Assembly: GCF_009811555.1 (NCBI RefSeq)
Contig: NZ_BLIN01000005.1
Span: 2,551,501 to 2,615,500 of the forward strand
DNA from: Streptomyces caniferus
Lineage (GTDB): Bacteria > Actinomycetota > Actinomycetes > Streptomycetales > Streptomycetaceae
DNA: 64,000 bases
Direction of reading: 5' to 3'
This document shows, one piece after another, positions 18,003 to 26,294 of the stretch. The notes under the pieces were generated by a model, which saw only the letters and a list, made by a program, of their open reading frames with translations, did no database searches and was not told the origin of the DNA. A program made the translations under genes and the position numbers. Numbering within the stretch: position 1 is the stretch's first letter; each line of letters opens with the position of its first letter.

Positions 18003-18647
18003 ATGCACCCCACCCCCGTCGTCCCGGAGCGGGACGCCTGGCTCCTCGCGCACAGTTCGGCCCTGCTGCGGCCCGGGGAGACGCTGTACGGCGCCCTGCC
18101 GGTGCGGCTCGACCCCCTGGTGCCCGACCGCATCCCCCGGCGCTGCCGCCGGGCGAAACCGGAGGCGCTGGAGCGGGAGCGGTTCAAGGGCTGGTGGCGG
18201 ATCCTCCTGCCGGTGTCCTTCGTGATGTGGGTGTGCGCCCTGCCGGCCGGCCTGCTGGAGCGGGGCGCCCACCACACCTGGCACGGGATCCGCCGGCTGT
18301 TCCGGGGCCGGGTGTGGGAGGGCGGCTGGGACAGCGCCGCCGGATGGTTCGTGGTCACCACTCGGACGGGCACCGACGACGAGCGCCGGCACGACAACCA
18401 CCGGCTCGCGCTGGCCTTCACCGACCGGCGGCTGCTGCTGCTGAGCCATCCCGCGCTGCCGGAGCGGGAGGCGGCGCAGGTGCTCGGCGAGCTGCCCCGC
18501 GGACGGTTCGCCCTGCGGCCCGAGCCGCATCCCGCACGCCACACCCACCGGGTGGACATCGCCTTCCCCGACGGGTCCTGGCTGGCGCTGGAGGCCACCG
18601 AGCGGGAGCAGGTACCGCAGCTCAGCGGGCTCCTCTCGCCCGTCTAG
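18003..18647 (+). CDS. Conserved hypothetical protein with one membrane segment
   Basis: A 214-residue protein, not recognised. An Arg-rich N-terminal part is followed by one hydrophobic segment, ILLPVSFVMWVCALPAGLLE (about residues 67-86), and a C-terminal soluble part with beta-strand character (LALAFTDRRLLLL, VDIAFPDGSWLALEATER) that recalls PH-like or bacterial lipid-binding folds. GAGAGACGG precedes the ATG at 18003. It lies 27 bp after the WXG100-like gene, so it probably belongs to the same unit. Confidence 0.65.
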   Translation: MHPTPVVPERDAWLLAHSSALLRPGETLYGALPVRLDPLVPDRIPRRCRRAKPEALERERFKGWWRILLPVSFVMWVCALPAGLLERGAHHTWHGIRRLFRGRVWEGGWDSAAGWFVVTTRTGTDDERRHDNHRLALAFTDRRLLLLSHPALPEREAAQVLGELPRGRFALRPEPHPARHTHRVDIAFPDGSWLALEATEREQVPQLSGLLSPV

Positions 18648-18950
18648 CCCTTCTAGCCCACCTGGCCCACGGCGCGGCGGCGCCCCGTCCCGTCCTTCCC
18701 CGTCCCCGTCCCCGCCCACGTCGGGTCCGGCCCCGCCGTGCCACCGGCCGCGGCACCCCGTCGCTCATCGGAGTGCCGGCGGGGGACGTCCCCGGGCACG
18801 CGGGTGGCGTGGTGTGCCAAGAGCGGGCGGGCGGGGAAAGCTGAGCGGTGGGACCGGCGCACGGAGCCGCCGGGCGGCGGACGCGGGAGGCCTCGTTCCG
18901 GCGGCGAACGGGCGCAACGGCACTCCGTTCGGCGGGCCACCACGGGAGCC

Positions 18951-18967
18951 ATACCCCTAGGGGGTAG
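18951..18967. promoter_or_regulatory. CsoR-type copper operator
   Basis: The site ATACCCCTAGGGGGTAG contains the near-palindrome TACCCC-TA-GGGGGTA typical of CsoR boxes that control copper-efflux and copper-oxidase genes in Streptomyces. It lies 61 bp before the small membrane gene at 19028 and 413 bp before the multicopper oxidase. The rest of the 380-bp gap 18648-19027 is plain GC-rich sequence with no gene that I can support. Confidence 0.8.
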
Positions 18968-19027
18968 GGTGCGGGAGGGCGGGCCTCCCCCGCGTCCGCC
19001 GGTTCGCCGTCCGTCGAGAGGTCCGCG

Positions 19028-19285
19028 ATGCACGAACAGGGCAAGGCCGCCGCATGGTGCGGCAGGCTGCTGCTGTTCACCGCGATGACCGTCGGCGGCG
19101 CCGGCGTTGCCGCCCTCTCGGCGTGGGCGCTCGCCCTCCCGGCCCTCCTCGGCGGCGCGCCGGCCGGACGCCGCGCGACCGCCCGGCCCACGGCCCCGCG
19201 CACCGGTCCGCCGCGCGGCCCGTGGCCGATATCCGGGGCGCCGCGCCCCCCACTCCTCGCCCGACTGTCGGTGCCGCGCGCGTAG
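19028..19285 (+). CDS. Small membrane protein in copper locus
   Basis: An 85-residue product. GAGAGG precedes the ATG. A hydrophobic stretch, LLLFTAMTVGGAGVAALSAW (about residues 14-45), is followed by an Arg/Pro-rich tail. It contains one Cys and one His only, so it is not an obvious metal chaperone. It lies between the CsoR-type site and the multicopper oxidase gene, which starts 94 bp downstream. The coding call is moderate because GC bias can create such frames. Confidence 0.5.
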   Translation: MHEQGKAAAWCGRLLLFTAMTVGGAGVAALSAWALALPALLGGAPAGRRATARPTAPRTGPPRGPWPISGAPRPPLLARLSVPRA

Positions 19286-19379
19286 GTGCGTGCCCCGCCG
19301 CCGACGCCCACCGGAGTCCGCGGCAGTGCCCTCACCCCGCCCAGATCACCACCGACTTCGTCTCGAGGTGTTTCTCCCC

Positions 19380-21011
19380 ATGCGTACCCACTCCCGCCGC
19401 ACCCTGTTCGGTGCGGGTATCGCCGTCGCCGGCAGCGGTCTGCTGTCCGCCTGCGCCACCGGCAAGACCGGCTCCGGCATGGACGGCATGAACGGCATGT
19501 ACGGCACCGCCCCCTCCACCGGCCCGGACGGCCGCACACCGTCCGGCTATGTCTCGCCCGACGGCCCGGAGGTCGCCGAGGCCGAGCGCAGGCGGGGCTC
19601 CGGTCCCGTACGCCGCTTCTCGCTGACCGCCACCGAGACCCGGCTCGACCTGGGCGGCCGTACCGTCCACACCTGGGCGTTCGGCGACGAGCTGCCCGGC
19701 CGGGAGATGCGCGTCACCGCGGGAGACCGGATCGCGCTGACCCTCAAGAACCGCCTGCCGCGTCCCACGACGCTGCACTGGCACGGCCTGACGGTGCGCA
19801 ACGACATGGACGGCGTGCCCGGCGTGACCCAGCGGTCCGTCAGGCCGGGCGCCTCGTTCGACTACCTCTTCGCGGTCACCACCCCCGGCACGCACTGGGT
19901 GCATCCGCACTCCGGCCTCCAGCTGGACCGCGGGCTGTACGCGCCACTGATCGTCGACGACCCCAGGGAGCCGCTCTCCTACGACAAGGAGTGGATCGTC
20001 CTGCTGGACGACTGGGTCGACGGGGTCGACGGCAGCACCCCCGAATCGGTGCTCAAGGAGCTGCACGGCGGCGTGGACCGCGGGCCCATGGCCCATGGCG
20101 AGACCGAGATGGCCCACGACGACGCGAAGGGCGGCGGGGGCGCCCACGCCAGACAGGGCAGGGCAGCCCCGGCCGACGGCCCGTCGCGGCTCCTGAAGGG
20201 CGCCCGGAGCAAGATGCTCGGCCACGACGCGGGGGACGTGGACCACCCGTACCACCTGGTCAACGGCCGCATCTCCCGTGACCCGCGGACCTTCCGCGCC
20301 AGGCCCGGCGACCGCATCCGGATCCGCTTCATCAACGCGGGCAGCGAGACCGCCTACCGCGTCGCCCTCGGCGACCACCCGATGACCGTGACGCACACCG
20401 ACGGCTTCCCCGTCGAGCACGCCGAGACCGATGCCCTGCTCATCGGGATGGCCGAGCGCTACGACGTCCTGGTCACGGCCGGGGACGGCGTCTTCCCGCT
20501 CACCGTGCTCGCCGAGGGCAAGGGGCGCTCCGCGCTGGGCCTGCTGCGCACCGGCAGCGGCGAGGCGCCCGGCCCGTCCGTCCGGCCCAGGAACCTGTAC
20601 GGCAGGATCCTGACCGCGGACCGGCTCCGCGCGGCCGAGTCCGTACGGTCCGTGGCACGCCGCCCCGACCGCACCATCGAGATGACCCTCACCGGCACGA
20701 TGGAGAAGTACGACTGGGCGATCAACGGGAGCCCGTACACGCCGTCCCAGCGGTATCCGGTCGAGGCCGGCGAGCGGGTCCGGATCATCTTCCGCAACCA
20801 CACCCGGATGTGGCACCCGATGCACCTGCACGGCCACACCTTCGACCTGCCGGACGGCGGCCCCCGCAAGGACACCACGATCCTGCTGCCCGGCCGCCGG
20901 GTCGACGTCGACTTCCACGCCGACAACCCCGGTCTGTGGATGGTCCACTGCCACAACATCTACCACTCGGAGTCGGGGATGATGACGATCATCGGCTACC
21001 GGAAGAAGTAG
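19380..21011 (+). CDS. Multicopper oxidase (copper oxidase/laccase), Tat lipoprotein
   Basis: A 543-residue exported enzyme, probably oxidising Cu(I) or phenolics with O2. The N-terminus MRTHSRRTLFGAGIAVAGSG combines a twin-arginine motif with a lipobox LLSAC, so it is predicted to be folded in the cytoplasm and lipid-anchored outside. Copper motifs are HWHGL (about residue 133), HPHS (about 176), HPMHLHGHTF (about 479) and HCHNIYHSESGM (about 522). A Met/Gly-rich stretch (GMDGMNGMYG) follows the lipobox and a His/Asp/Met-containing insert lies around residues 230-270; both could bind copper. Regulation by the upstream CsoR-type site is likely. Confidence 0.93.
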   Translation: MRTHSRRTLFGAGIAVAGSGLLSACATGKTGSGMDGMNGMYGTAPSTGPDGRTPSGYVSPDGPEVAEAERRRGSGPVRRFSLTATETRLDLGGRTVHTWAFGDELPGREMRVTAGDRIALTLKNRLPRPTTLHWHGLTVRNDMDGVPGVTQRSVRPGASFDYLFAVTTPGTHWVHPHSGLQLDRGLYAPLIVDDPREPLSYDKEWIVLLDDWVDGVDGSTPESVLKELHGGVDRGPMAHGETEMAHDDAKGGGGAHARQGRAAPADGPSRLLKGARSKMLGHDAGDVDHPYHLVNGRISRDPRTFRARPGDRIRIRFINAGSETAYRVALGDHPMTVTHTDGFPVEHAETDALLIGMAERYDVLVTAGDGVFPLTVLAEGKGRSALGLLRTGSGEAPGPSVRPRNLYGRILTADRLRAAESVRSVARRPDRTIEMTLTGTMEKYDWAINGSPYTPSQRYPVEAGERVRIIFRNHTRMWHPMHLHGHTFDLPDGGPRKDTTILLPGRRVDVDFHADNPGLWMVHCHNIYHSESGMMTIIGYRKK

Positions 21012-21201
21012 CGGCCGGGGGCGGGTGGCAGGTGTTCCGGGGGCGCGTGTGACGGGTGGCCCGGGGCGCGCGGCGGGCGTTCCCGGCGCGTGCCGCGAAC
21101 GGGTCAGCGGGCCGCCGCCCCGGTCGCGCGTCACCCGCCCGAAGCACGGCCGACACGCCTTCGACCCCCCATTGCGTCAGAAAGACGATTACACTGGCGG
21201 A

Positions 21202-22956
21202 GTGCCTCAACTCCGTCTCGCCCTCAATCAGATCGATTCCTGCGTCGGCGCTCTCGACCGGAACGCCGAGACGATCCTGCGCTGGACGCGGCACGCCGCC
21301 GACCAGGGCGCACACCTCGTCGCGTTCCCCGAGATGGCGCTGACCGGATACCCGGTCGAGGACCTCGCGCTGCGCCCCTCGTTCGTCGAGGCGAGCCGCG
21401 AGGCGCTGCGGACGCTGGCCGGCCGGCTGGCGTCGCAGGGCCTGGGCGACCTCCCGGTGATCGTCGGCTACCTCGACCGCGGCGCACAGGCCAAGCCGCG
21501 CTACGGCCGTCCCGCGGGCGCCCCGCAGAACGCCGCCGCCGTGCTGTACGGGGGCGAGGTCGCGCTGAGCTTCGCCAAGCACCACCTGCCCAACTACGGC
21601 GTCTTCGACGAGTACCGCTACTTCGTCCCCGGCGACACCCTGCCCGTCGTACGGGTGCACGGGGTGGATGTCGCGCTCGCCATCTGCGAGGACCTGTGGC
21701 AGGACGGCGGCCGGGTGCCGGCCGCGTGCAGCGCGGGCGCCGGGCTGCTGCTCTCGGTCAACGCCTCGCCCTACGAGCGGGACAAGGACGACACCCGGCT
21801 GGAGCTGGTCCGCAGGCGGGCCCGGGAGGCCGGCTGCACCACCGCCTATCTGGCGATGATCGGCGGGCAGGACGAGCTGGTCTTCGACGGCGACTCGATC
21901 GTCGTCGACAGGGACGGCACGGTGATCGCGCGGGCCCCGCAGTTCGCGGAGGGCTGTGTGCTGGTCGATCTCGACCTGCCCGCCGCGGCGCCGGTGCCCC
22001 CCGCGGGCGTGCTGAACGACGGGCTGCGCGTGGACCACCGCACCCTGACGCCCGATCCGCTGCCGCCCTACCCGCCCGAGACCCTCGGCGGTGAGGCCGA
22101 GCGCCTCACGGACCTGGAGGAGATCTACACCGCGCTCGTCGTCGGCCTGCGGGCCTATGTCGCCAAGAACGGCTTCCGCAGCGTGGTGCTCGGCCTCTCC
22201 GGCGGCATCGATTCGGCGCTGGTCGCCACCCTCGCCTGCGACGCCCTGGGGGCGGAGCATGTGCACGCCGTGGCGATGCCCTCCCGCTACTCGTCGGAGC
22301 ACTCCCTCACCGACGCCGCCGAACTCGCCCGCCGTACGGGCCTGGCGTTCCGTACGGTGCCGATCGGCCCGATGTTCGACGCCTATATGACGGCGCTGCC
22401 GCTGACCGGCCTGGCCGAGGAGAACCTGCAGTCGCGGCTGCGCGGCACCACCCTGATGGCCCTCTCCAACCAGGAGGGCCACCTGGTCCTGGCCCCCGGC
22501 AACAAGTCCGAGCTGGCCTGCGGCTATTCGACCCTCTACGGCGACTCGGTGGGCGGCTACGGGCCGATCAAGGACGTGTACAAGTCGGTCGTCTACCAGC
22601 TGGCCCACTGGCGCAACCAGGCCGCCGCGGACCGCGGACAGACCCCGCCGATCCCGGAGAACACCCTCACCAAGCCCCCGAGCGCCGAGCTCCGCCCCGG
22701 CCAGGTCGACACCGACTCGCTGCCCGACTACGACGTCCTGGACCGCATCCTGGCGCTCTACGTCGACCACGACCGGGGGCGGGAGGACATCACCGCCCAA
22801 GGCTTCGACGAGGCCCTGGTGACGCGCGTCCTGCGCATGGTCGACCACGCAGAATACAAGCGCCGCCAGTACCCGCCCGGCCCCAAGATCTCCGCCAAGG
22901 GCTTCGGCAAGGACCGCCGGCTGCCCATCACCAACCACTGGCGGGAAGGGGCCTGA
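21202..22956 (+). CDS. nadE: Glutamine-dependent NAD+ synthetase
   Basis: A 584-residue two-domain cytoplasmic enzyme that makes NAD+ from deamido-NAD+, ATP and glutamine. The N-terminal nitrilase-type glutaminase domain has Glu in FPEMALTGYP, Lys in FAKHHLPNYGVFDEYRYF and Cys in AICEDLW. The C-terminal synthetase has the PP-loop GLSGGIDSALVA (about residue 335). The GTG start at 21202 gives the family-typical PQLRLALNQID N-terminus; a longer open frame upstream lacks similarity. Confidence 0.95.
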   Translation: MPQLRLALNQIDSCVGALDRNAETILRWTRHAADQGAHLVAFPEMALTGYPVEDLALRPSFVEASREALRTLAGRLASQGLGDLPVIVGYLDRGAQAKPRYGRPAGAPQNAAAVLYGGEVALSFAKHHLPNYGVFDEYRYFVPGDTLPVVRVHGVDVALAICEDLWQDGGRVPAACSAGAGLLLSVNASPYERDKDDTRLELVRRRAREAGCTTAYLAMIGGQDELVFDGDSIVVDRDGTVIARAPQFAEGCVLVDLDLPAAAPVPPAGVLNDGLRVDHRTLTPDPLPPYPPETLGGEAERLTDLEEIYTALVVGLRAYVAKNGFRSVVLGLSGGIDSALVATLACDALGAEHVHAVAMPSRYSSEHSLTDAAELARRTGLAFRTVPIGPMFDAYMTALPLTGLAEENLQSRLRGTTLMALSNQEGHLVLAPGNKSELACGYSTLYGDSVGGYGPIKDVYKSVVYQLAHWRNQAAADRGQTPPIPENTLTKPPSAELRPGQVDTDSLPDYDVLDRILALYVDHDRGREDITAQGFDEALVTRVLRMVDHAEYKRRQYPPGPKISAKGFGKDRRLPITNHWREGA

Positions 22957-22982
22957 CGGGGCCCCTCCCCGGCCCGTCAGGC
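22951..22982. terminator. Bidirectional terminator built from two stop codons
   Basis: GCCTGACGGG (22951-22960) pairs perfectly with CCCGTCAGGC (22973-22982). Each arm contains a TGA: the nadE stop at 22954-22956 and, on the other strand, the stop of the MFS gene at 22977-22979. It is a compact terminator for convergent genes. Confidence 0.7.
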
Positions 22983-24212
22983 GGTGCGCTCCCCGGCCGG
23001 CACCCCCGCGCCCGCGGCCGGCTCCGTCTCCTTCTCGCCGCTGCGGGCCACGATCCGGGAGGCGTCGCCGGTGCCGCGGTCCAGGAGACCTGCCGTCACG
23101 GCGACGGCCAGGCCCAGGGCGGCCAGTACCGCGCCGACCAGGGTCGGGGAGGTCCAGCCCCACCCGGCCGCCAGGGCCAGGCCGCCGACCCAGGCGCCGC
23201 CGGCGTTGGCGAGGTTGAAGGCGGACTGATTGGAAGCGGCGGCCAGGGTCGGCGCCTGCTGGGCCTTGTTCATGACCAGCATCTGCAGCGGCGTGGTGGT
23301 CAGGAAGCCGACGGCTCCGATGAGGACGACCGTCACCAGCGCCGCCCACTTGACCTGGGCGGTGAAGTGGAAGGCGGCCAGCACGAGGGCCAGGGCCGCC
23401 AGCGAGCCGTACAGGGTCGGGCGCAGGGCCCGGTCGGTGAGCGGGCCCGCGGCGAGTGCGCCGAGGGTCATCCCGATGCCGAAGAGGGCGAGCACCAGCG
23501 GCACCGAGCCCGCCGCGAAGCCGGTGACCTCGGTCATCATCGACGCGAGGTAGCTGTAGACGGCGAAGATCCCGGCGAAGCCGAAGACGGTGGTGAGCAG
23601 GCCGAGCAGCACCTGGCGGTTGCCGAGCGCCCGCAGCTCGCTGCCCAGGCCGGTGCGCTCCTCGGCCGGCAGCGGGGGGACCAGCCGGGCCAGGGCGGCC
23701 ATGGCGACCAGCCCGATGGCGGCCACGATGAGGAAGGTGGCGCGCCAGCCGAACTGCTGGCCCAGGAGGGTCGCGGCCGGGACGCCGATGATGTTCGCGA
23801 CGGTCAGGCCGAGGAACATCGTGGCGACCGCGCGGGCCTGGCGCCCCTCGCGCACCAGCCGGGCGGCGACCACCGCGCCGACGCCGAAGAACGCGCCGTG
23901 CGGGAGCCCGGCCAGCAGCCGGCCGGCGATCAGCAGGCCGAAGGTGGGGGCCAGGGCGGAGGCCAGGTTGCCGACCGTGAAGACCGCCATCAGGCAGACC
24001 AGCATCCGCTTGCGCGGGATGCGGGAGCCGAGGGCGGTCAGGAGCGGGGCGCCGATGACGACGCCGAGGGCGTAGGCGGAGACGAGGTAGCCGGCGGTGG
24101 GCACGGAGGTGCCCAGATCGTCCGCGACGTCGGGCAGCAGGCCCATCATCACGAATTCCGTGGTGCCGATACCGAAGGCCGAGATCGCGAGCGCGAGCAG
24201 AGCCAAGGGCAT
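22977..24212 (-). CDS. MFS transporter, DHA1/AraJ-like
   Basis: A 411-residue, 12-helix major facilitator of the drug:H+ antiporter-1 type. It opens with MPLALLALAISAFGIGTTEF, a start shared by AraJ/YdhP-type sugar or drug exporters, and has the loop 2-3 motif ALGSRIPRKRM. Substrate unknown. It is a single gene with a candidate operator (24262-24289) upstream, so efflux is probably inducible; no regulator is adjacent. Confidence 0.9.
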   Translation of the reverse strand: MPLALLALAISAFGIGTTEFVMMGLLPDVADDLGTSVPTAGYLVSAYALGVVIGAPLLTALGSRIPRKRMLVCLMAVFTVGNLASALAPTFGLLIAGRLLAGLPHGAFFGVGAVVAARLVREGRQARAVATMFLGLTVANIIGVPAATLLGQQFGWRATFLIVAAIGLVAMAALARLVPPLPAEERTGLGSELRALGNRQVLLGLLTTVFGFAGIFAVYSYLASMMTEVTGFAAGSVPLVLALFGIGMTLGALAAGPLTDRALRPTLYGSLAALALVLAAFHFTAQVKWAALVTVVLIGAVGFLTTTPLQMLVMNKAQQAPTLAAASNQSAFNLANAGGAWVGGLALAAGWGWTSPTLVGAVLAALGLAVAVTAGLLDRGTGDASRIVARSGEKETEPAAGAGVPAGERTA

Positions 24213-24261
24213 GAAAGACCTTCCAGGGATTTTGCGTGCGAGCGCGCACGCAGCGCGCGGA

Positions 24262-24289
24262 CCGTAAGTTTCGTTAAGTTCTCTTACGG
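24262..24289. promoter_or_regulatory. Inverted repeat upstream of the MFS gene
   Basis: CCGTAAG (24262-24268) and CTTACGG (24283-24289) are separated by 14 bp, and the centre contains TTCGTTAAGTT, an A/T-rich patch in GC-rich DNA. The position 50 bp before the MFS start fits a promoter with an operator of TetR or MarR type. The cognate regulator is not in view. Confidence 0.5.
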
Positions 24290-24380
24290 AACAAAGTCTC
24301 TCAGGCTCAGTATTCCGCCCGGAGAACGGGGCGTGACGAACCCGTTTCCGCTCTCCGTCGGCCGCGCGCCCCGCCGTCCG

Positions 24381-25400
24381 TCAGATCTTCACCGACGCCG
24401 CGACCGGAAGGTGGTCGCTGCCGGTCGAGGACATCACCCAGGCCTTGACCGGGTCCATCCCCTTCATCATGATCTGGTCGATCCGGGCCATCGGGAACGC
24501 CGCCGGCCAGCTGAAGCCGAAGCCGTCGCCCGCCGCGCCCTGGGCGGAGCGCATCTGCGAGGTGACCGGGGCCAGCGAGCGGTCGTTCATGGTGCCGTTG
24601 AGGTCGCCGAGCAGCATGACCTTCTTCTCCGGGTCGGCGGCGATCGCCTCGCCGAGCGCCGCGGCGCTGCCGTCCCGCTGGTTGGCGGTGAAGCCCGCCT
24701 CGACCTTGACCCGCACCGACGGCAGATGCGCGACGTAGACCGCGAACTTCTGGCCGTCCTCGGCGGTGACGGTGGCCCGCAGCGCGCGCGTCCAGCCCAT
24801 CTTGATGTCCACCGGCTTCGCGTCGGACAGCGGGCGCTTGCTCCACAGCCCGACGGTGCCCTCGACCGAGTGGTACGGGTACGCCTTCGCCAGCCCCTGA
24901 CGGTAGGCGGGCAGCGCCTCGCCGGTCAGCTCCTCCAGGGCCACCACATCGGCGCCGGAGGCCACGATGTCCCTGGCGGTCGCCGCCGGGTCCGGGTTCT
25001 CGGCGTTGACGTTGTGGGTGGCGACCGTCAGATTGCCGCCGTTGCCCGCCTTGTCGGTGATCTGCCCGCCGAAGAGGTTGACCCAGGCGAAGACGGGCAG
25101 CACCAGCGCCAGGAGCGCGGTCGCCGAGCGGCGCAGCACCGCGACGACGAGCAGCAGCGGGATGCACAGGCCCAGCCACGGCAGGAAGGTCTCCAGCAGA
25201 CTGCCCAGATTTCCCACGGTGTTGGGGATCTGTGCATGCAGCATCATCAACAGGCCGAGCAGGACCGCGAGTACCGCGAGCACGATGCCGCGCCGCCACA
25301 TGCCCTCGGGACGCCACCAGTTCCGCAGGCGGTCGGCCCGGGAACCGGCCTGCCCGGGGTTGTGCCCCTGTCCCGGCTCCGTCATATATGCCTGCGCCAT
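24381..25400 (-). CDS. Endonuclease/exonuclease/phosphatase-fold membrane protein
   Basis: A 339-residue protein. The N-terminal third has about three membrane helices (residues 38-60, 70-90, 90-112), and the rest is an EEP-family domain facing outside: THNVNAENPD, ALEELTGE (catalytic Glu), LGDLNGTMND (D-x-N) and GSDHLPV (catalytic His near the C-terminus). The family includes DNases, phosphodiesterases and sphingomyelinases; the target here is unknown. The start at 25400 lacks a strong ribosome site; a second ATG lies 5 codons downstream. Confidence 0.85.
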   Translation of the reverse strand: MAQAYMTEPGQGHNPGQAGSRADRLRNWWRPEGMWRRGIVLAVLAVLLGLLMMLHAQIPNTVGNLGSLLETFLPWLGLCIPLLLVVAVLRRSATALLALVLPVFAWVNLFGGQITDKAGNGGNLTVATHNVNAENPDPAATARDIVASGADVVALEELTGEALPAYRQGLAKAYPYHSVEGTVGLWSKRPLSDAKPVDIKMGWTRALRATVTAEDGQKFAVYVAHLPSVRVKVEAGFTANQRDGSAAALGEAIAADPEKKVMLLGDLNGTMNDRSLAPVTSQMRSAQGAAGDGFGFSWPAAFPMARIDQIMMKGMDPVKAWVMSSTGSDHLPVAASVKI

Positions 25401-25565
25401 GTAGCTGTCCTCACTGCCTTGCTCCGCTGCGCCTCACCTGTGGTCTCCGACCCTAGGCGATGGTCCGTAATGCGCTTTCTTAGAAGTGAGGACGGCGCGG
25501 TGGCGGGTCGGGGTTCCGGTGCCGGGGCTCGTCACCGCGGCTGTGACAGAACGGGCATGATCCGG

Positions 25566-26294
25566 TCATACGGAGGGTGCGTCCGCCCGCGGTTCCGGCG
25601 CGGGCGGCCTGCTCCCAAGGCCGCCCGCGGGCGGCGGAGTTCGGCCCGCGGCCGCGTCCGTCGCCGGCCGTACGCCCTCCAGGACCAGGTCGACGAGGTC
25701 CGCCGAGAGGCACTCGGGCGGTTCCTTCCGTTCCTGGAGGAGGGCGCGGGCCAGCAGCGGGCCGACGAAGAGATCGGCGATGGCCTCCAGGTCCCGGTCG
25801 GTGCGGATCTCACCGTTCGCCACCCCGCGCCGGAGCACCCCGAGCAGCGCCTCGTGGCGGGCCCGTACGACCGTGTCGTGGTACTCCGCCCACAGTTCGG
25901 GCTGGGCCCGGACATGGCCGATGAGCATGCGCAGCAGCGCGGAGCCGCGCCGTGCGAGTCCGCGGCGGCGCAGGAACTCCAGCAGGGCGACCAGGTCGTC
26001 GCGTACCGAGGTGCCGTCCAGCGACGGGCCCGGGACGTCCAGGGACCGCATGACGTCGAGCAGCAGGGCGCTCCTGCCCGGCCAGCGGCGGTAGACCGTG
26101 GCCTTGCCGACGCCTGCCTCGCGGGCGATGCGCTCCATGGACAGCTCGCCTATGGAGGCACCGTCCTCGATCAGGCGCAGTACGGCCTCGATGATGGCGG
26201 AGTCGGCCGCGGCGCTGCGCGGCCGGCCGCGGCGCCCGGGGGCCGCCGGACCCGGCCGCTCCCCCACCGCCCCGCACTCCGCCGCCCCTCTCAT
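25566..26294 (-). CDS. TetR-family regulator of the adjacent MFS pump
   Basis: A 242-residue regulator. The DNA-binding domain (about residues 25-75) contains [20 protein letters not shown], and a variable ligand domain and a Pro/Arg-rich C-terminal tail follow. Its start overlaps the MFS stop as ATGA (26291-26294), so regulator and pump are co-translated. It probably represses the MFS promoter through the palindrome at 27934-27952. Confidence 0.9.
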   Translation of the reverse strand: MRGAAECGAVGERPGPAAPGRRGRPRSAAADSAIIEAVLRLIEDGASIGELSMERIAREAGVGKATVYRRWPGRSALLLDVMRSLDVPGPSLDGTSVRDDLVALLEFLRRRGLARRGSALLRMLIGHVRAQPELWAEYHDTVVRARHEALLGVLRRGVANGEIRTDRDLEAIADLFVGPLLARALLQERKEPPECLSADLVDLVLEGVRPATDAAAGRTPPPAGGLGSRPPAPEPRADAPSV

